A DNA stretch of 64,000 bases from Cherax quadricarinatus (Eukaryota; Arthropoda; Malacostraca; Decapoda; Parastacidae), in assembly GCF_038502225.1 (NCBI RefSeq), contig NW_027195522.1:1-64000 (forward strand), written 5' to 3'. Shown piece by piece: positions 26,873 through 40,300 of the stretch (position 1 is the first letter of the stretch; every line of letters begins with the position of its first letter). The notes under the pieces were generated by a model. It did not search any database and had not been told where the DNA came from. It was given only the letters and a program-made list of their open reading frames with translations. A program made the translations under genes and the position numbers.

Positions 26873-27345
26873 GTAGGCAACGGTGAAAGGAAACTTAGGA
26901 TTCATCCAGGGAACCACTGAGCTTTTCCACCCTGCAGTGATGGATTAAATATTAGTGATGGTAGTAGCAGGTAGTATAGTTTACCCCTGTCGGGCCCCCA
27001 ATAATCCTGGTTACCAGACCCTAAATTTCCCCCTTCCCCATTTCCCATCCACACTTCTTTCTACATTTCCTTTCCTACCCAGAAATTTTGCATCTAAGTC
27101 ACCCCCAGGTTCCGGGGTCCAGAGCCCATCTTTTCCCCCAATTTCCCCCTTCCCCATCCATCCTACCCCCAGAATCTTATCTGTCTTCCCTTGGTCCATG
27201 TCCCTTCCCACCCCCACCCTACATAGTAATCTCACTTCCCCTGGAATTCCCTGGCCCCCCGGATTTTCCCTTCCCAAAAAGTCTGGGAATCTCCCCCACC
27301 CCACCCCGGTGTGGTCAGTAAGTCCTAAATTTTTTGGGTCGGGTC
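26873..27345. other. C-rich intergenic sequence
   Basis: Pyrimidine-rich on plus from about 27,025 to 27,310 with frequent TTTCCC and CCCCAC blocks. Open frames of 77 to 136 codons here are Pro/Ser-rich and show no motif. Confidence 0.4.
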
Positions 27346-30215
27346 CCACCCGGGAACAACACTGACATGAAAACACTGACAAACCAACACGCATAGCAAC
27401 CGACGAAAAACATAAGAACCACACTGAAGAACAACGGGGAAAAAACAACATAGCAGACAACCCCCGGGAACAACCTGACGCAGACAACCCGCAGTCACAC
27501 TGACATAAACAACCCGGAAATTCAGCCTGCGGGAAAACCGCGCCAACCTGGGGGGGCCACGGCCAGAAAACACTGCGGAAAACAACCGGGCATGAACAAC
27601 CGCAGAACAATCGGGTCACACGGGGCCCCGGACAACCAGAACAACCGCGGGAACAACCTGCATGAACAACCTGACGGAACAACCACAGCTTTTAAGAAGA
27701 ACAATGGGGCAGTCAACCTGCCCGGGTCCCCGCCCGGGAACAACCGCAGAAAAATTTTGGGCCGGAAAAACCCACAGAAACCGCATGAAAAACCGCGGAG
27801 CCCCCAAAGGAACAACACGACAAAACAACCTGAGGGGAACAACCGCAAAACAACACTGACGAACAATCGGCGAACAACCGGCCGGAACCACTGCATGAAC
27901 AACATTTGGGAACAACCGCAGGAAAAATTTTGGGCAGAACACACAAAGGGGGAACAACGCTGCGGGAAACAACACTAAACGGAACAAGGGACAGGAAAAC
28001 CCGACAGGAACAACACTGCGGAAAACCGCGGGGAAAACCAATGCGGAACAACGCGGGCAGGAACAACCTGCGGGTACAACTTGACAGGAACAAACACAGG
28101 AAAAACCCGGGGGAACAACACGACGGGAACAACACAAAAGGAACCACACCCCAAAAGAACCTGGCATAAAAAACTCTGACGAAAAACAGGGACATGAACA
28201 ACACGGACATGAACGATACTGACATAAAAACACTGACATGAACGACAGCAGAAAAACAACAAAAACAACCGCCCCTAAACGCTTCTGAAAAAAGGGCAAC
28301 ACTGGAGAACCCCCTCATGAAGAACACGACGAACAAAAAACATGAACAACACTGGCATGAACCACCGTCATGAAGAACACTGACATGAAAACACTGACGA
28401 AAAACCCGCGAACAACACGAAAACGCCATGAACAACCGGCATGCGACATTGACGAACAACACTGGGGGAAACCTGGCATGAACCCCCTCCGAAGAACCCG
28501 AGAAAAAACGAACAACGCAAAAGGGGGACTTTGCAGCAAAAAACGAACAACCGGCGAAAAACACGGACGGCAACCGCGAACAACCTGCGGAAAAACACTA
28601 AAGAACAACACTGACATGAAAAACCTGCGGGACAACCCATGAACAACACTGCATGAACAACCTGACAGGAACAACACTAACGGGAACAACGCGACAGGAA
28701 CAACCGACAGGAACAACCGCAGGAACAACCGACTGAAAAACACAAACAGGAACAACCGCGGAACAACACTAAAAGAAAACGGCGGAAAACCGCGGGAAAA
28801 CCTGACGGGAAAACCGGGGAAACCAATGACAAACAACTGGCGGAACAACACTAAAGGAACAACCTGCAGAACCCCCGAAAAGAAAAACATGCATGAACCA
28901 CACCCCATTAAAACACGGCATAAAAAACTCTGTGAACAACCGGACGAAAAACCTGCATGAAAACCGGCCGGATCAAAAAAAAGAAACCTGACATGAACGA
29001 CTTTGGGCAGAACAACCTGACATAAAAACCCCCCGGAACAACACTCCCAAGAACAACGAACAACACTAAAGAACCAACGAACAACACTGAGCAAAAGACA
29101 TTGCCCGGAAAAACTCTGACAGGGACCCTGGCGAACCCCCCTTGAAGAACACGGGCAAAACACAACAGAACAACACTGCCCGGAAGACATTGGATGAACA
29201 ACCGCGGGGGACAACACGGGGAAACCCACCTCATGAAGCGCGAACAAAACCCGAAACCGGAGAACGCATTACAGACAACAAACATGAAAAACACTGAAGA
29301 ACAACACGGACATGAACGACCGGGCATGAAACACTGAGGAACAGCCTGACATGAACAACACTGACAGGAACAACGCTGGGAACAACATGCAGAAAACACT
29401 GAATGAACAACCGAATGAAAACACTCGCCAGACAACCGACGGGAACAACACTGACGAACAACCAAAGGGAACAACCTGCAGGAAAACACGGGCATGAACA
29501 AGGGACGGGCAACACGGAAAAACAAATTACGGAACAACCTGGGAAAAACGCTGCGAAACCCTGACGGAAAAACGCTGACAGGGAAACGCTGCCGAAAAAC
29601 CCTGACGGAACCATGCAGGAACACATTTGAAAACATGGACCCCACTGAAGAACGACTTACAGGAAAAACATTAAAGGAAGGCTGCTGGAACAGCATCTGG
29701 GAGGAACAACACTGACACGAAGGGAAAAAGAACAACACTGGCATGAAACACGGGCAAAACAACACTGGGATGAAAAACCGACATAAACCCATTAACAACC
29801 GCATGAACGACACTGAGATAACAACCGACAACAACACTGGCAGAACAACACTGGGATGAAAAACCACCCCAGACAACCGGTTTTCTGCCCCAGAAAAACC
29901 CGGGGGATAAAAACCGAAAAGAACAACCGCCAGACGAACTGACGAACAACACTGACATGAAAAACACGGGGATAAAAAACACGGCAAAACAACACGACAT
30001 TAACACTACAAAACAACGGGGATGAACAACACGCATGAAAACACTGGCATGAACAACCTGGGATAAAAAACACTGCATGAATAACACATTAACACTGACA
30101 AAACAACACTGGGATAAAACACGCAAGCCCTTTGCATGAACGACACGGATGAAAAACACGACATAAACAACACGGGCATGAACAACACTGGCATGAAAAA
30201 CCGCATGAACGCCTG
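27346..30215. repeat. Tandem array, 15-bp unit, noisy
   Basis: GAACAACACTGACAT and close variants (GACAG, GGCAT, GACGG in the second half) repeat for about 2.9 kb, near 190 units. Because 15 is divisible by 3, long false frames appear on minus (up to 359 codons, Cys/Phe/Val-rich). Many units show lost bases or A and G run changes. Confidence 0.92.
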
Positions 30216-30640
30216 ACTTAACCACTGCGAAGGGCTGTGAAAAAACCATAAAACAACCCCCTTTACAAAAGTTCTCTGAGGGAAGACAAAACACGTTGTC
30301 ATATAAATCGTAAAATTTTTTTTTGAGTTGTTTCATAGCTCCGGACCTGTTTCATCTTTCTTTAGCGGTTTTGTTTTTTTTGGTCTGGACTATATATCAT
30401 TTTGAACTTTTATGTTGTTGGGCTCCCCACCACCACTTATAAGGGAATTAGCACCTTAAGACTGGGAAAGGATAATATATTATGATGGGGAGAATAGTTT
30501 AGTGGCATGCCCAAGTTACTTCTTCCGGAAGCCCCCTTTTCAGTTTAAATCACAAAAAACAATCACGTAAAGCCCTTGAGAATTAAAAATTTTTTTTTCA
30601 TAAAAAGTATCTCTCAATCCAACCTCATACCATTCCTCTC
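30216..30640. other. Spacer between two large arrays
   Basis: About 400 bp of single-copy-looking sequence separates the 15-bp and 45-bp arrays. No gene is recognisable. Confidence 0.5.
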
Positions 30641-33600
30641 CTCCAAATTATTCACTTTTACAACCCCCATACCATTCACCCCAAAAACCCACTATACCTG
30701 TCCACTCTCAACCACAAAACCCATTCACATATACAACCTCTATACCTGTCACCTCATACAACCACTATACCACTGTCCCAAAAAACACATACCACTGTCA
30801 CCTTAAAACCAAACCACTGTCACACTCATACAACCCTATACCCTGTCCTCCCCTTTGCACAACCACTGTCACCTCTTAAAACCCCACTTCCCTGTCCCCC
30901 CCCAAAACCAATACCACTGTCACACTTCAACCACTATACCACGTCCCCCCATACAACCACATAATTACTCTTTTAACACTATAATGTCCTCATAAACCAC
31001 TATACCCACTGTCACCTCTAAAAACCACTATACCATTCACCCAAAAACTATACCACTGTCACCTCATACAACCACTATACCACTGTCCCATAAAAACCCT
31101 TATACCATGTATCAAAACCCACAAACCACTGTCCCAACCCACTATAAAATTCACCCATCCCCTATCCCCTGTCACACTCATACAACCACTACTAATATAC
31201 AAACCACTATACCACTGCCCTTTAAAAACCACTACTAATATAAAACCACTATACCACTGTCCCCATCAACCACTCTAATATAAAACCACTATCCATGTCA
31301 ATTAACCACTCAAATATCAACCACTTACCACTGTCACATTATAAAACCACTTAATATACAACCATAACCCCTTCCCCCTCTACAACCACTATACCACTGT
31401 CACATTATACACCACTCAATTAAAACCACTATACCATTCACATTTAAACCACTCAAATTAAAACCATATCCACTGTCCCCTTATAACCATCCCAATTACA
31501 ACCACAACCACTGTCCCCTTAAACCACTATCCCCTGTAAAACCCCAAACAACTAATATCAACCACTTCCAGTAACAAACTACTAATATCAACCACTATAC
31601 CACTGTCACCATCAACCACTCAATATCAACCACTATCCCCTGTAAATCAACAACCACTATACCACTGTCACATTAAAAACCCCTACAAATTTAAAACCCT
31701 ATCCCCTTCATATAAAACCATACAAATATAACCATTTCCACTGTCCCCCAATAAAACCACTCTTATAAAACCACTATACCACTGTCCCCCCTTAAAACCA
31801 TTCCCACTGTCACCCTTTCCCCCTCTAATAACCACTATACCATTTTCCCCTTTTAACCCCTATACCACTGTCACCCCCACCACTCTAAATACAACATTCC
31901 ACTGTCACCCCCCTACACCACTAAAATATCAACCACATGCCACTGTCCCCTTATAAAAACCACTACAAATAAAACCCCCTATACCACTGTCCCTTATACA
32001 ACCACTACAAATTATCCCCTTCCCCGTCACACTCCTAAACCACTACAATTATAAACCACTATGCCGCACACTTATAAAACCACTACAAATTTTAACCACT
32101 ATACCACTGTCACCCATAAAAACCACTCAAATTAAAACCACTATACTGTCACATTATAAAACCACTACTAATATCCATATACCACTGTCCCCTAAACAAC
32201 CACTCAATATACAACCACTTGCCACTGTCACTTATAAAACCATTTAAAATATAAAAACCACATGCCACTGTCACTTTTATAAAACCACTACAAATTAAAA
32301 ACCCCCATACCACGCCCCTTATACAACCCTACAAATACAACCACTATACCTGTCACATATACAACCACTATAATGTCACATTTATAAAACCATTTAATAT
32401 CAACCACTATACCTGTCCCATAAAACCACACAAATATAAACCACTATCCCACTGTCACACTTATAAAACCCTTTAAAATATACAACCATATACCATGTCA
32501 TTTATACAACATATCCCCTGTCCCTTACAACCACTCAATATAAACCATATCCACTGTCACCTTATCAACCACTTGCCACTGTCACATATAAAAACCATAC
32601 AAATTACAACCACTATCCCCCTGTCACATCCAAAACCACTCAAATTAAAAACACTATACCACTGTCCCTTTTAAAAACCCTACTAATATAAACCACATAC
32701 CACTGTCACCTCTAAAAACCACTACTAATATACAACCACTATCCCACTGTCACATATCAACCATATACCATTCCCCCAATAAAACCACCAAATATCAACC
32801 ACTATCCCCTGTCACACTCATAAAACCCTATAATATAAAACTATACCACTGTCCCCTTATCAACCACTCTAAAATAAAACCACTATAAACTGTAAAATTT
32901 TAAACCACTCAAATTAAAACCACTATCCCACTGTCACCTTTAAAAACCCACTCTAAAAACCCAACCACTTACCTTCCCTCAACAACCACTACTAATATAA
33001 AACCACTATGCCACTGTCCCCCTTACACCCTCTAATAAACCACTTCCCCTGTCCCCCAAACCCACCTAATTAAAAACCACTACCACTGTAAACTTTCAAC
33101 CACTCAAATATAAAACCACTTCCCACTGTCACACCCCCAAAACCACACAATATAAAAACCACTATCATGTCATTATACAACCACTACTAATATACAACCA
33201 CTTCCCCTGTCCCCCTTAACCACTACTAATATAAAACCCCTATACCACTTCCATATAAAACCACTACAAATTTAAAAACCCACTATACCACTGTCCCCCA
33301 CATACCCACTATCCCAGCCATTTTCCCTAAATATAAACCCCTATCCACTGTCCCCTCATAAAACCACTACTAATACAACCACTTACCCTGTCAATAAAAC
33401 CACTCTATTATACAACCACTATCCCCTTCACATAACAACCACTATACCACTGCCCATATACAACCCTACTAAATACAACCATATACCACGTCACCCCATA
33501 CAACCACTACTAATATACAACCACTATACCCTGTCACCAACACCACTCTAATTACACCACTTCCACTGTCACCTTACAACCACATGCCCTGTCATATAAA

Positions 33601-35960
33601 ACCACTTTATAAAAACCAATCCACGTCCACTCATACCCCCTACAAATATCAACCCTATACCACTGTCAAAACAACCACTCTATATAAAACCACTATCCCC
33701 TTCACCCTTACACCATCAATTCAAACTATCCACTGTCCCTTATAAAACCATATCCCTGTCCATTTTAAAAACCATCAAATATACAACCATATAACTGTCC
33801 TCTACAACCACTAATATAAAACCACTATACCACTGTAAATATACAACCACTCTAATATCAACCACTATCCCACTGTCACCATAAAACCATACAATATACA
33901 AATATACCTTCCCTTTTATACACCACTCAAATAAAACCCACTATACCACTGTCCCCCTCAAACCACTCAAATATGCAACCACTTCCATGTCCCCCTTTCA
34001 ACCTCCCAAATATAAAACCCACTATCCCCTGTCCCCTTTTAAACCACTTCCACTGTCACCACACCACTACAAATAAAACCACTATACCACTGTCACCTCT
34101 ACCACTCTTTTACACCACATAACTGTCACCAACAACCATATCCACTGTAAACCCCTTAAACCAGACAATATCAAACTATACCACTGTACACTCAACAAAC
34201 TACAATATACAACCACTATACCACTGTACATAACACCACAATATAAACATATACCACTGTCACTTTTATCAACCACTATCCCCTGTCCCATAAACCCACT
34301 CTAATATACAACCACTAAAATTTTCAATACACCACTACAAATTAAAACCCTTAACCACTGTCATTTATAAAAACCATCCAATATAAAACCATATCCACTG
34401 TACTTATAAAAACCTCAAATATACAACCACTTCCATTCACACTTTAACCACTATACCATGCACTTATAAAACCACTCAATAACAACCACATACCACTGTC
34501 CATTTTCACCACACTAATTAAACCCTTTAAAATGTCATTATACAACCACTTACCACTGTCCCCCCAAAAACCTTTAATTTTACAACCATATACCCTGTCA
34601 CATTATCCCCTCAAAATTAAAACCACTATCCCACTGTCCCCAAAAAACCACTACTATTCCATTTTAACTGCACATTATAAAACCATTAAATATAAAACCA
34701 TATCCAATGTCACTTTACAACCACTATCCACTGTCACTTAAAAACCACTACAATATACCCAACCACTGTCACTTATAAAACCAAATACTAAAAACACCAC
34801 TATACCACTGTCCCCCTTACCCCCACTCTATTATAAAACCACTATACTGTAAATATCAACCATATCCCATTTGTCCTTATAAAACCACTCAATTACACTA
34901 TCCACTGTCAAATAAAAACCACTCTTTTTAAACCACTTACCACGTCAATTACACACTACAATATACAACCACTATACCACTGTCCCCCCTTACACCACTT
35001 ATAACAACACATACCACTGTCACCTTATACACCATTAATATCAACCACTATACCACTGTCACCCCATCAAACTACAAATATAAAACCATTTCCATGTCAC
35101 ATATAACCACTTAATTAAAACCACTATCCCTGTCCCCCTTAAAACCACTCTAATATAAACCCACATACCACGTCCCCTTAAAAAACCATCAAATTCACCA
35201 CTATACCCCATTTAAGCCCATACTATTATAAAAACCACTACCACTGCCCCACTTTACACCACTACTAAAAACAACCACTATCCCCTGTCACTTTTATACA
35301 ACCACTAAAATAAAAACCACATACCATTCAAATACAACCACTACAAATATACAACCACATACCACTGTCCCTCATATAACCATATACCATTCACACTCAT
35401 ATAACCACTATACCACTGTCCCTCAATAACCCACTTACCACTGTCACACCCTACAAACCCAAAATAACAACCTCTACCATTCACACTCCCATCCACTATT
35501 TAAACCACTATCCCATTCACCTTTAAACCCTACTAATTACAACCACTATCCATAAATTTTATAAAAACCATACTAATATACAACCACTATACCACTGTCC
35601 CCCAAAAAACCATATACCACTGTCACATTATAAAACCACTCAATATAAACCCACTATCCCACTGTCCCTTATAAAACCATACAATATCAACCACAAACCA
35701 CTGCCCCTTATAAAACCACTATAATATCAACCACTATACCACTGTCACACTTATAAAAACCACTATAATATCCCCCTATACCACTGTCACACCTTTCCAC
35801 TATACCATTCACCCCCTATCCCTATCCACTGTCACACCTTATAACCACTATACCACTGTCCCCTTTATAAAACCACTCTAAAAAAACCCATTTCCCTGTC
35901 CATTACCCCAACAAATATAAAACCATATACCACTGTCCCCCTTACAACCACTCAAATTAC
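30641..35960. repeat. Tandem array, about 45-bp unit, noisy
   Basis: The largest array in the window, 5.3 kb. Complete units contain ACAACCACTATACCACTGTC, then ACACTTATA, then ACAACCACTACTAATATA. Two unit types are mixed: a long one with the ACTAATATA box and a short one without it, mainly at both ends of the array. Bases are missing in nearly every unit. Confidence 0.93.
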
Positions 35961-36370
35961 AAAAAGTGTTAAAATTCTCTCTTCGTCAAAATTTTTTTAA
36001 AAGCTGCAAAAAAGGAATTATATTAAAAGGCAATAAAAAGACAAGGAAAGTCAAAAATATTTTTCAAAAATCCAGGATAAAAAAATGGAGAATCTGATAC
36101 AGTATTTTCAAGATATTTTTAATGGTAATGACTAAATAATGACAAGTGGGGACACTTTTTTTGGATGAAGGTAAAGAGTTGTGAAAAAACTGTTTTAAAG
36201 ATTAAGGGCTTTCTCATATTTTACTTTTCCCCTCTTCATTTCTCTGATCCCCATATATTAATATAAAATTTATTACACAAAACAGGGCGGGGTTTGGGCC
36301 AGAGCGTGACTACCTGCAGCCATATCAGGGGCCCTAAACATAACATACACAGACATACCACCACAGAAAA
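35961..36370. other. Intergenic sequence
   Basis: AT-rich, no gene or repeat recognised. Confidence 0.5.
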
Positions 36371-36418
36371 TACACACACACAAACACAACACACACACAC
36401 ACACACCACACACACACC
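36371..36418. repeat. AC microsatellite, 5' side of LINE copy 3
   Basis: (AC)n of about 48 bp with two AAC interruptions, directly upstream of the plus-strand LINE remnant. Confidence 0.92.
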
Positions 36419-37133
36419 AGGGCCACGACTAGTCTCGCCCCCAGCCACAAATGGAGTAAAACACAATATACGTTTTTCCGAAACTTGCTCTTGGAAATTT
36501 TAACCCCCTCAAATACAAAATCAAAAAACGGGAAGGACAAAAAAACTGCAGACCGGGACGGCTACGTGCCCAGAGATTGCAAACCCCCTCAAGAAAAATT
36601 TATCTTTTTGGGGAAAAACCGAAAACATCTCCTAGGGCTTGAAATTTTCCACAAAGGGCGCCTGGGAAATCCAAAAACACATTCAACCTCCGTAAAGAAT
36701 CGTTCATCTGTACACTGCTCACCCAATATTGGGGGTATCGCACCAGTTTGGAACCCACATCTGGTCAAGCTAAGAGGAATGTCTTTCGAAGAAAAGGGTT
36801 AAAAATCGACTTGACCTGGAGGACAGGAGGGGTGGGGGAAAATAACGCATATAAAAAACTGCGAGGAATTGGAGAGGGGGGGAAAAAAAGGGGTGTTCCA
36901 GAGTTGGGACCAAAAAACATGGGCCAAAATTTAAAATGGGATTCAGATGATATAAAGGGATGTTGGAATTTTTCATCACAGAGTTGTCAAATGAATAGTC
37001 TGGAAAAAAACCTTTTTAGGAGGATCAAACATAGTTTTGATGATGTATGATATAGCCGGAGCACGAGAATGACCTAGTGGACCAGTAAAAAAGGCGCCAG
37101 GGTTGGTTCACCTTCAACCCCAATTAGGGGAGT

Positions 37134-37134
<1 letters not shown>
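36419..37134 (+). mobile_element. LINE remnant, copy 3 (C-terminal third)
   Basis: In order: a LLEFNPTKCKVMKIG-like segment at about 36,490-36,545, an APVWNPHL-like segment at 36,739-36,768, an LRGMSYEE-like segment at 36,771-36,795, and a YKILRGI-like segment at about 36,849-36,868. The middle is too disturbed to read. The end (36,960-37,134) follows the order of the 48.5 kb copy's 3' part down to AGTAC just before the AC tract. The first 20-60 bases after the upstream AC tract are not clearly LINE. Confidence 0.75.
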
Positions 37135-37177
<43 letters not shown>

Positions 37178-37191
37178 CACACATACACACC
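37135..37191. repeat. AC microsatellite, 3' tail of LINE copy 3
   Basis: (AC)n with a final AAAACACACATACACACC variant part, starting directly at the LINE 3' end. Confidence 0.95.
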
Positions 37192-37325
37192 AAAAATTTA
37201 GTAATGTAAAAAAAACTTTAAATTCAGAGATTCGCCATCTTTAAAAAATATTTGCCCAGTGTATAAGTTGCTGTTCTTTATTTTTTGTATGCTTCCTTTT
37301 AAATGTACGCTGTTTTATTATTTTT

Positions 37326-40300
37326 TATTTGCTGTTGATTTTACTTGTGTGTTTTATTTTTTGTATTTTCTTGTTGTTACTTAAACCTTTTTATGTTACT
37401 TGTGGTTCGTACGTGTTGTATGGTACTTGTTTTACTACGCGTTTATGGGAAAATTTTTTGTTATGTACGCTTTTTATGGGATTGTGTTTACGTATGCTGT
37501 TTATGGCTGAGGGTTTCTGACCCTGTTGTATGGTATTAGTGTTACTGACTGCTGTTGTATGGATTGTGGTTACTGTACTGCGTTGTATGGTACTTTTTTG
37601 GGTTTCTGTACGCGTGTGGTAATTGGGTTTACTTACTGCTGTTTATGGTTTTGGGTGTTACTGTACTGTTATTTGGGGATTTTTTTTGTATGCTGTTGTA
37701 GGGACTTGTGTGTTACTGTACTGCGTTGTATGGTATTGTGTGTTACTGTCTGCTGTTGTATGGGACTTTGTGTTACTGTATGCTGTTTTGGTACGTGTGT
37801 TACACTGCTGTTGTAGGTCTTTTTTGTTACTGTACGTGTTTTATGGTACTTGAGTGTTACTGCCTGTGTTTTTGGTCTTGTGTGTTACATGCTGTTGTAT
37901 GGTACTTGAGTGTTATGCTGCTGTTTTTGGTACTTTGTGTTACTGTACTGCTGTTGTATGGGCTTGGTGTTACTGTCTGTGTTGATGGAGGGTTTACTGT
38001 ATGCGTTTTATGGTTTTTGTTATCTGTGTTAAAGGGGGCCGGTGTTACTGTACTCTGTTGTTTGGGTTTGTGTGTTACTGCTGTGTTGTATGGTCGTTGT
38101 TCTTCTGTTGTATGGTAGAGTGTTACTTGGTTGTTTTATGGGACTTGTGTGTTACTGTATGCTGTTGTATGGGACTTGTTGTTACTGTACTGCTGTTTAT
38201 TTTTTTGTGTTACTTTTGCTGTTGTATGGTATTGTGGTTACTGTACTGCTGTTGTATGGTATTGTTGTTACGCTCTGTTTATGGGACTGTTTTCTGCTGT
38301 TGTATGGACTTGTGTTTCTGTATGCTGTTTTTGGTACTTGAGTTTACTTACTGCTGTTGATGGGCAGGTTACTGTACTGCTGATGTATGGTACTTGTGTT
38401 TCTGTACGTGTTGTATGGGACTTTGTGTTACTGTACTGTTTTATGGTATTGTGTTTCTGTTTCTGTTGTATGGTACTTTGTGTTACTGTACCCGGCATGG
38501 TACTTTTTTTACTGTACCTTTTTGTATGGTACTTGTGTGTTACTAATGCTTTTATGGTATTTTGTGTTCTGTACGTGTTGTATGTTACTTGTGTGTTACT
38601 GTACTGCTGTTGTATGTTACTTTTGTTACTGTACCCCGGGATGGTATTTTTTGTTACTGTACCTGGATGGTACTTTTTGTTACTGTACCGTTTTATGGTC
38701 TTTTGTGACTGCGCTTTTTATGGTCTTATGTTCTGTACTGCTGTTGTATGGATTGATGTTACTGCTGTGTTTATGGTATTTTTGTGTTCTGTCTGTTATG
38801 GTACTTGTTGTTACTGTACTCTGTTTAGGTACTTTGTGTTACTGTACTGCTGTTGTATGGTCGGTGTTACTGTACTGCTGTTGAGATTGAGTGTTACTGT
38901 ACTGCTGTTGTATGGTACTTGTGTGTTACTGTCGCTGTTGTAGGATTGTGTTACTGTACGCTGTTGTATGGGATTTGTTACTGTACGCTTTGTTGGGATT
39001 GTTTTGTTACTGGCTGTTGATGGATTTGTGTTACGTATCTTTTTATGGTACAGAGTGTTATGTCTGCTGTTGTATGGTATTTAGGTTACACTGCTTTTTA
39101 TGGTACTTGTGTGTTACTGTACTGCTGTTGTTGGGCTTGAGTGTTCGTCTGCTTTTATGGTTGGTTTTTACTGTACGCTGTTGTATGGTACTTTTTTTAC
39201 GCTGCTGTTGTATGGTACTTGGTTCTGTTTTCTTTTATTCTTGTGTGTTACTGTACTGCTGTTGATGGTACTTTAGTTTACGTACTCTGTTGGGTATTGT
39301 GTTCTGTACCCTTTGTTTATGGGCTGTTGTTCTGACTGCTGTTGTATGGATTGGGGTGTTCTGTTTCTGTTGATGGATTTGTGTTTCTGTACTGCTGTTG
39401 ATGGTATTTTTTTATGTTTTCTGTTGTATTTTTTGTGTGTTACTGTACTGCTGTTGTATGGTACTTGTTGTTACTGTACTGCTGTTTTGGTACTTGTGTG
39501 TTACTGTACTGTTTTATTATTTGTGTTATTTTTGTTGTATGGTACTTGTGTGTTACTGTACTGCTGTTGTATGGTACTTGAGTGTTACTGTTTTCTGTTT
39601 TATGGTTTTGGTGTTCTGTACTGCTGATGTAGGTATTGTGTGTTACGTACGCTGTTTAGGACTTTGTTATGTACTGCGTTGTATGGATTGTGTGTTACGT
39701 ACGCTGTTGTTTTATTGTTGTTACTGACGTGTGCATGGGACGGTGTTACGTCTGCTGGTTTTTGGTTTTTGTTACTGTACGCTGTTGTATGGTACTTGTG
39801 TGTTACTGTCTGCTGTTGTATGGTACTTGTTTTACTGTACGCTGTTGTATGGTCTTGGTGTTACTGTCTGCTTTTTATGGTCCAGGTTTCTGTACTGCTT
39901 TGTATGGGCATGTTTACGTACCGTTGTATGGTACTTGAGTTTACTGTACTGCGTTGTATGGACGAGGTTACGACGCTGTTTTAGGACGGGGTTACTTACC
40001 CGGGTTTTATGGATTTGTGTTACTTACGCTGTTATGGTACTTTGGGGTTACTGACTGGTTGTATGGACTTTGTTTACGTACCGTTGAGGTTTGAGGTACG
40101 TCCTGTTATTGGTATTTTTTCTGACGCTGTTGATGGGGGACTTGTGCGTTACTTACCGTTGATGGACGGGGGTTACTGTACTGCTGTTTTTTATGGACTT
40201 GTCGTTCTACTGCTGTTGTATGGTATTTTTTGTTACTGACTGCTGTTGTATGGGTTTTTTGTTTCTGTCGCTGTTGTATGGTTTGAGGTTACATCTTTAT

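Noticed and set aside
27325..30336. Cys/Phe/Val-rich minus-strand frames up to 359 codons
   Set aside because: Artefacts of the 15-bp array, in which frames of three phases switch with each missing base.
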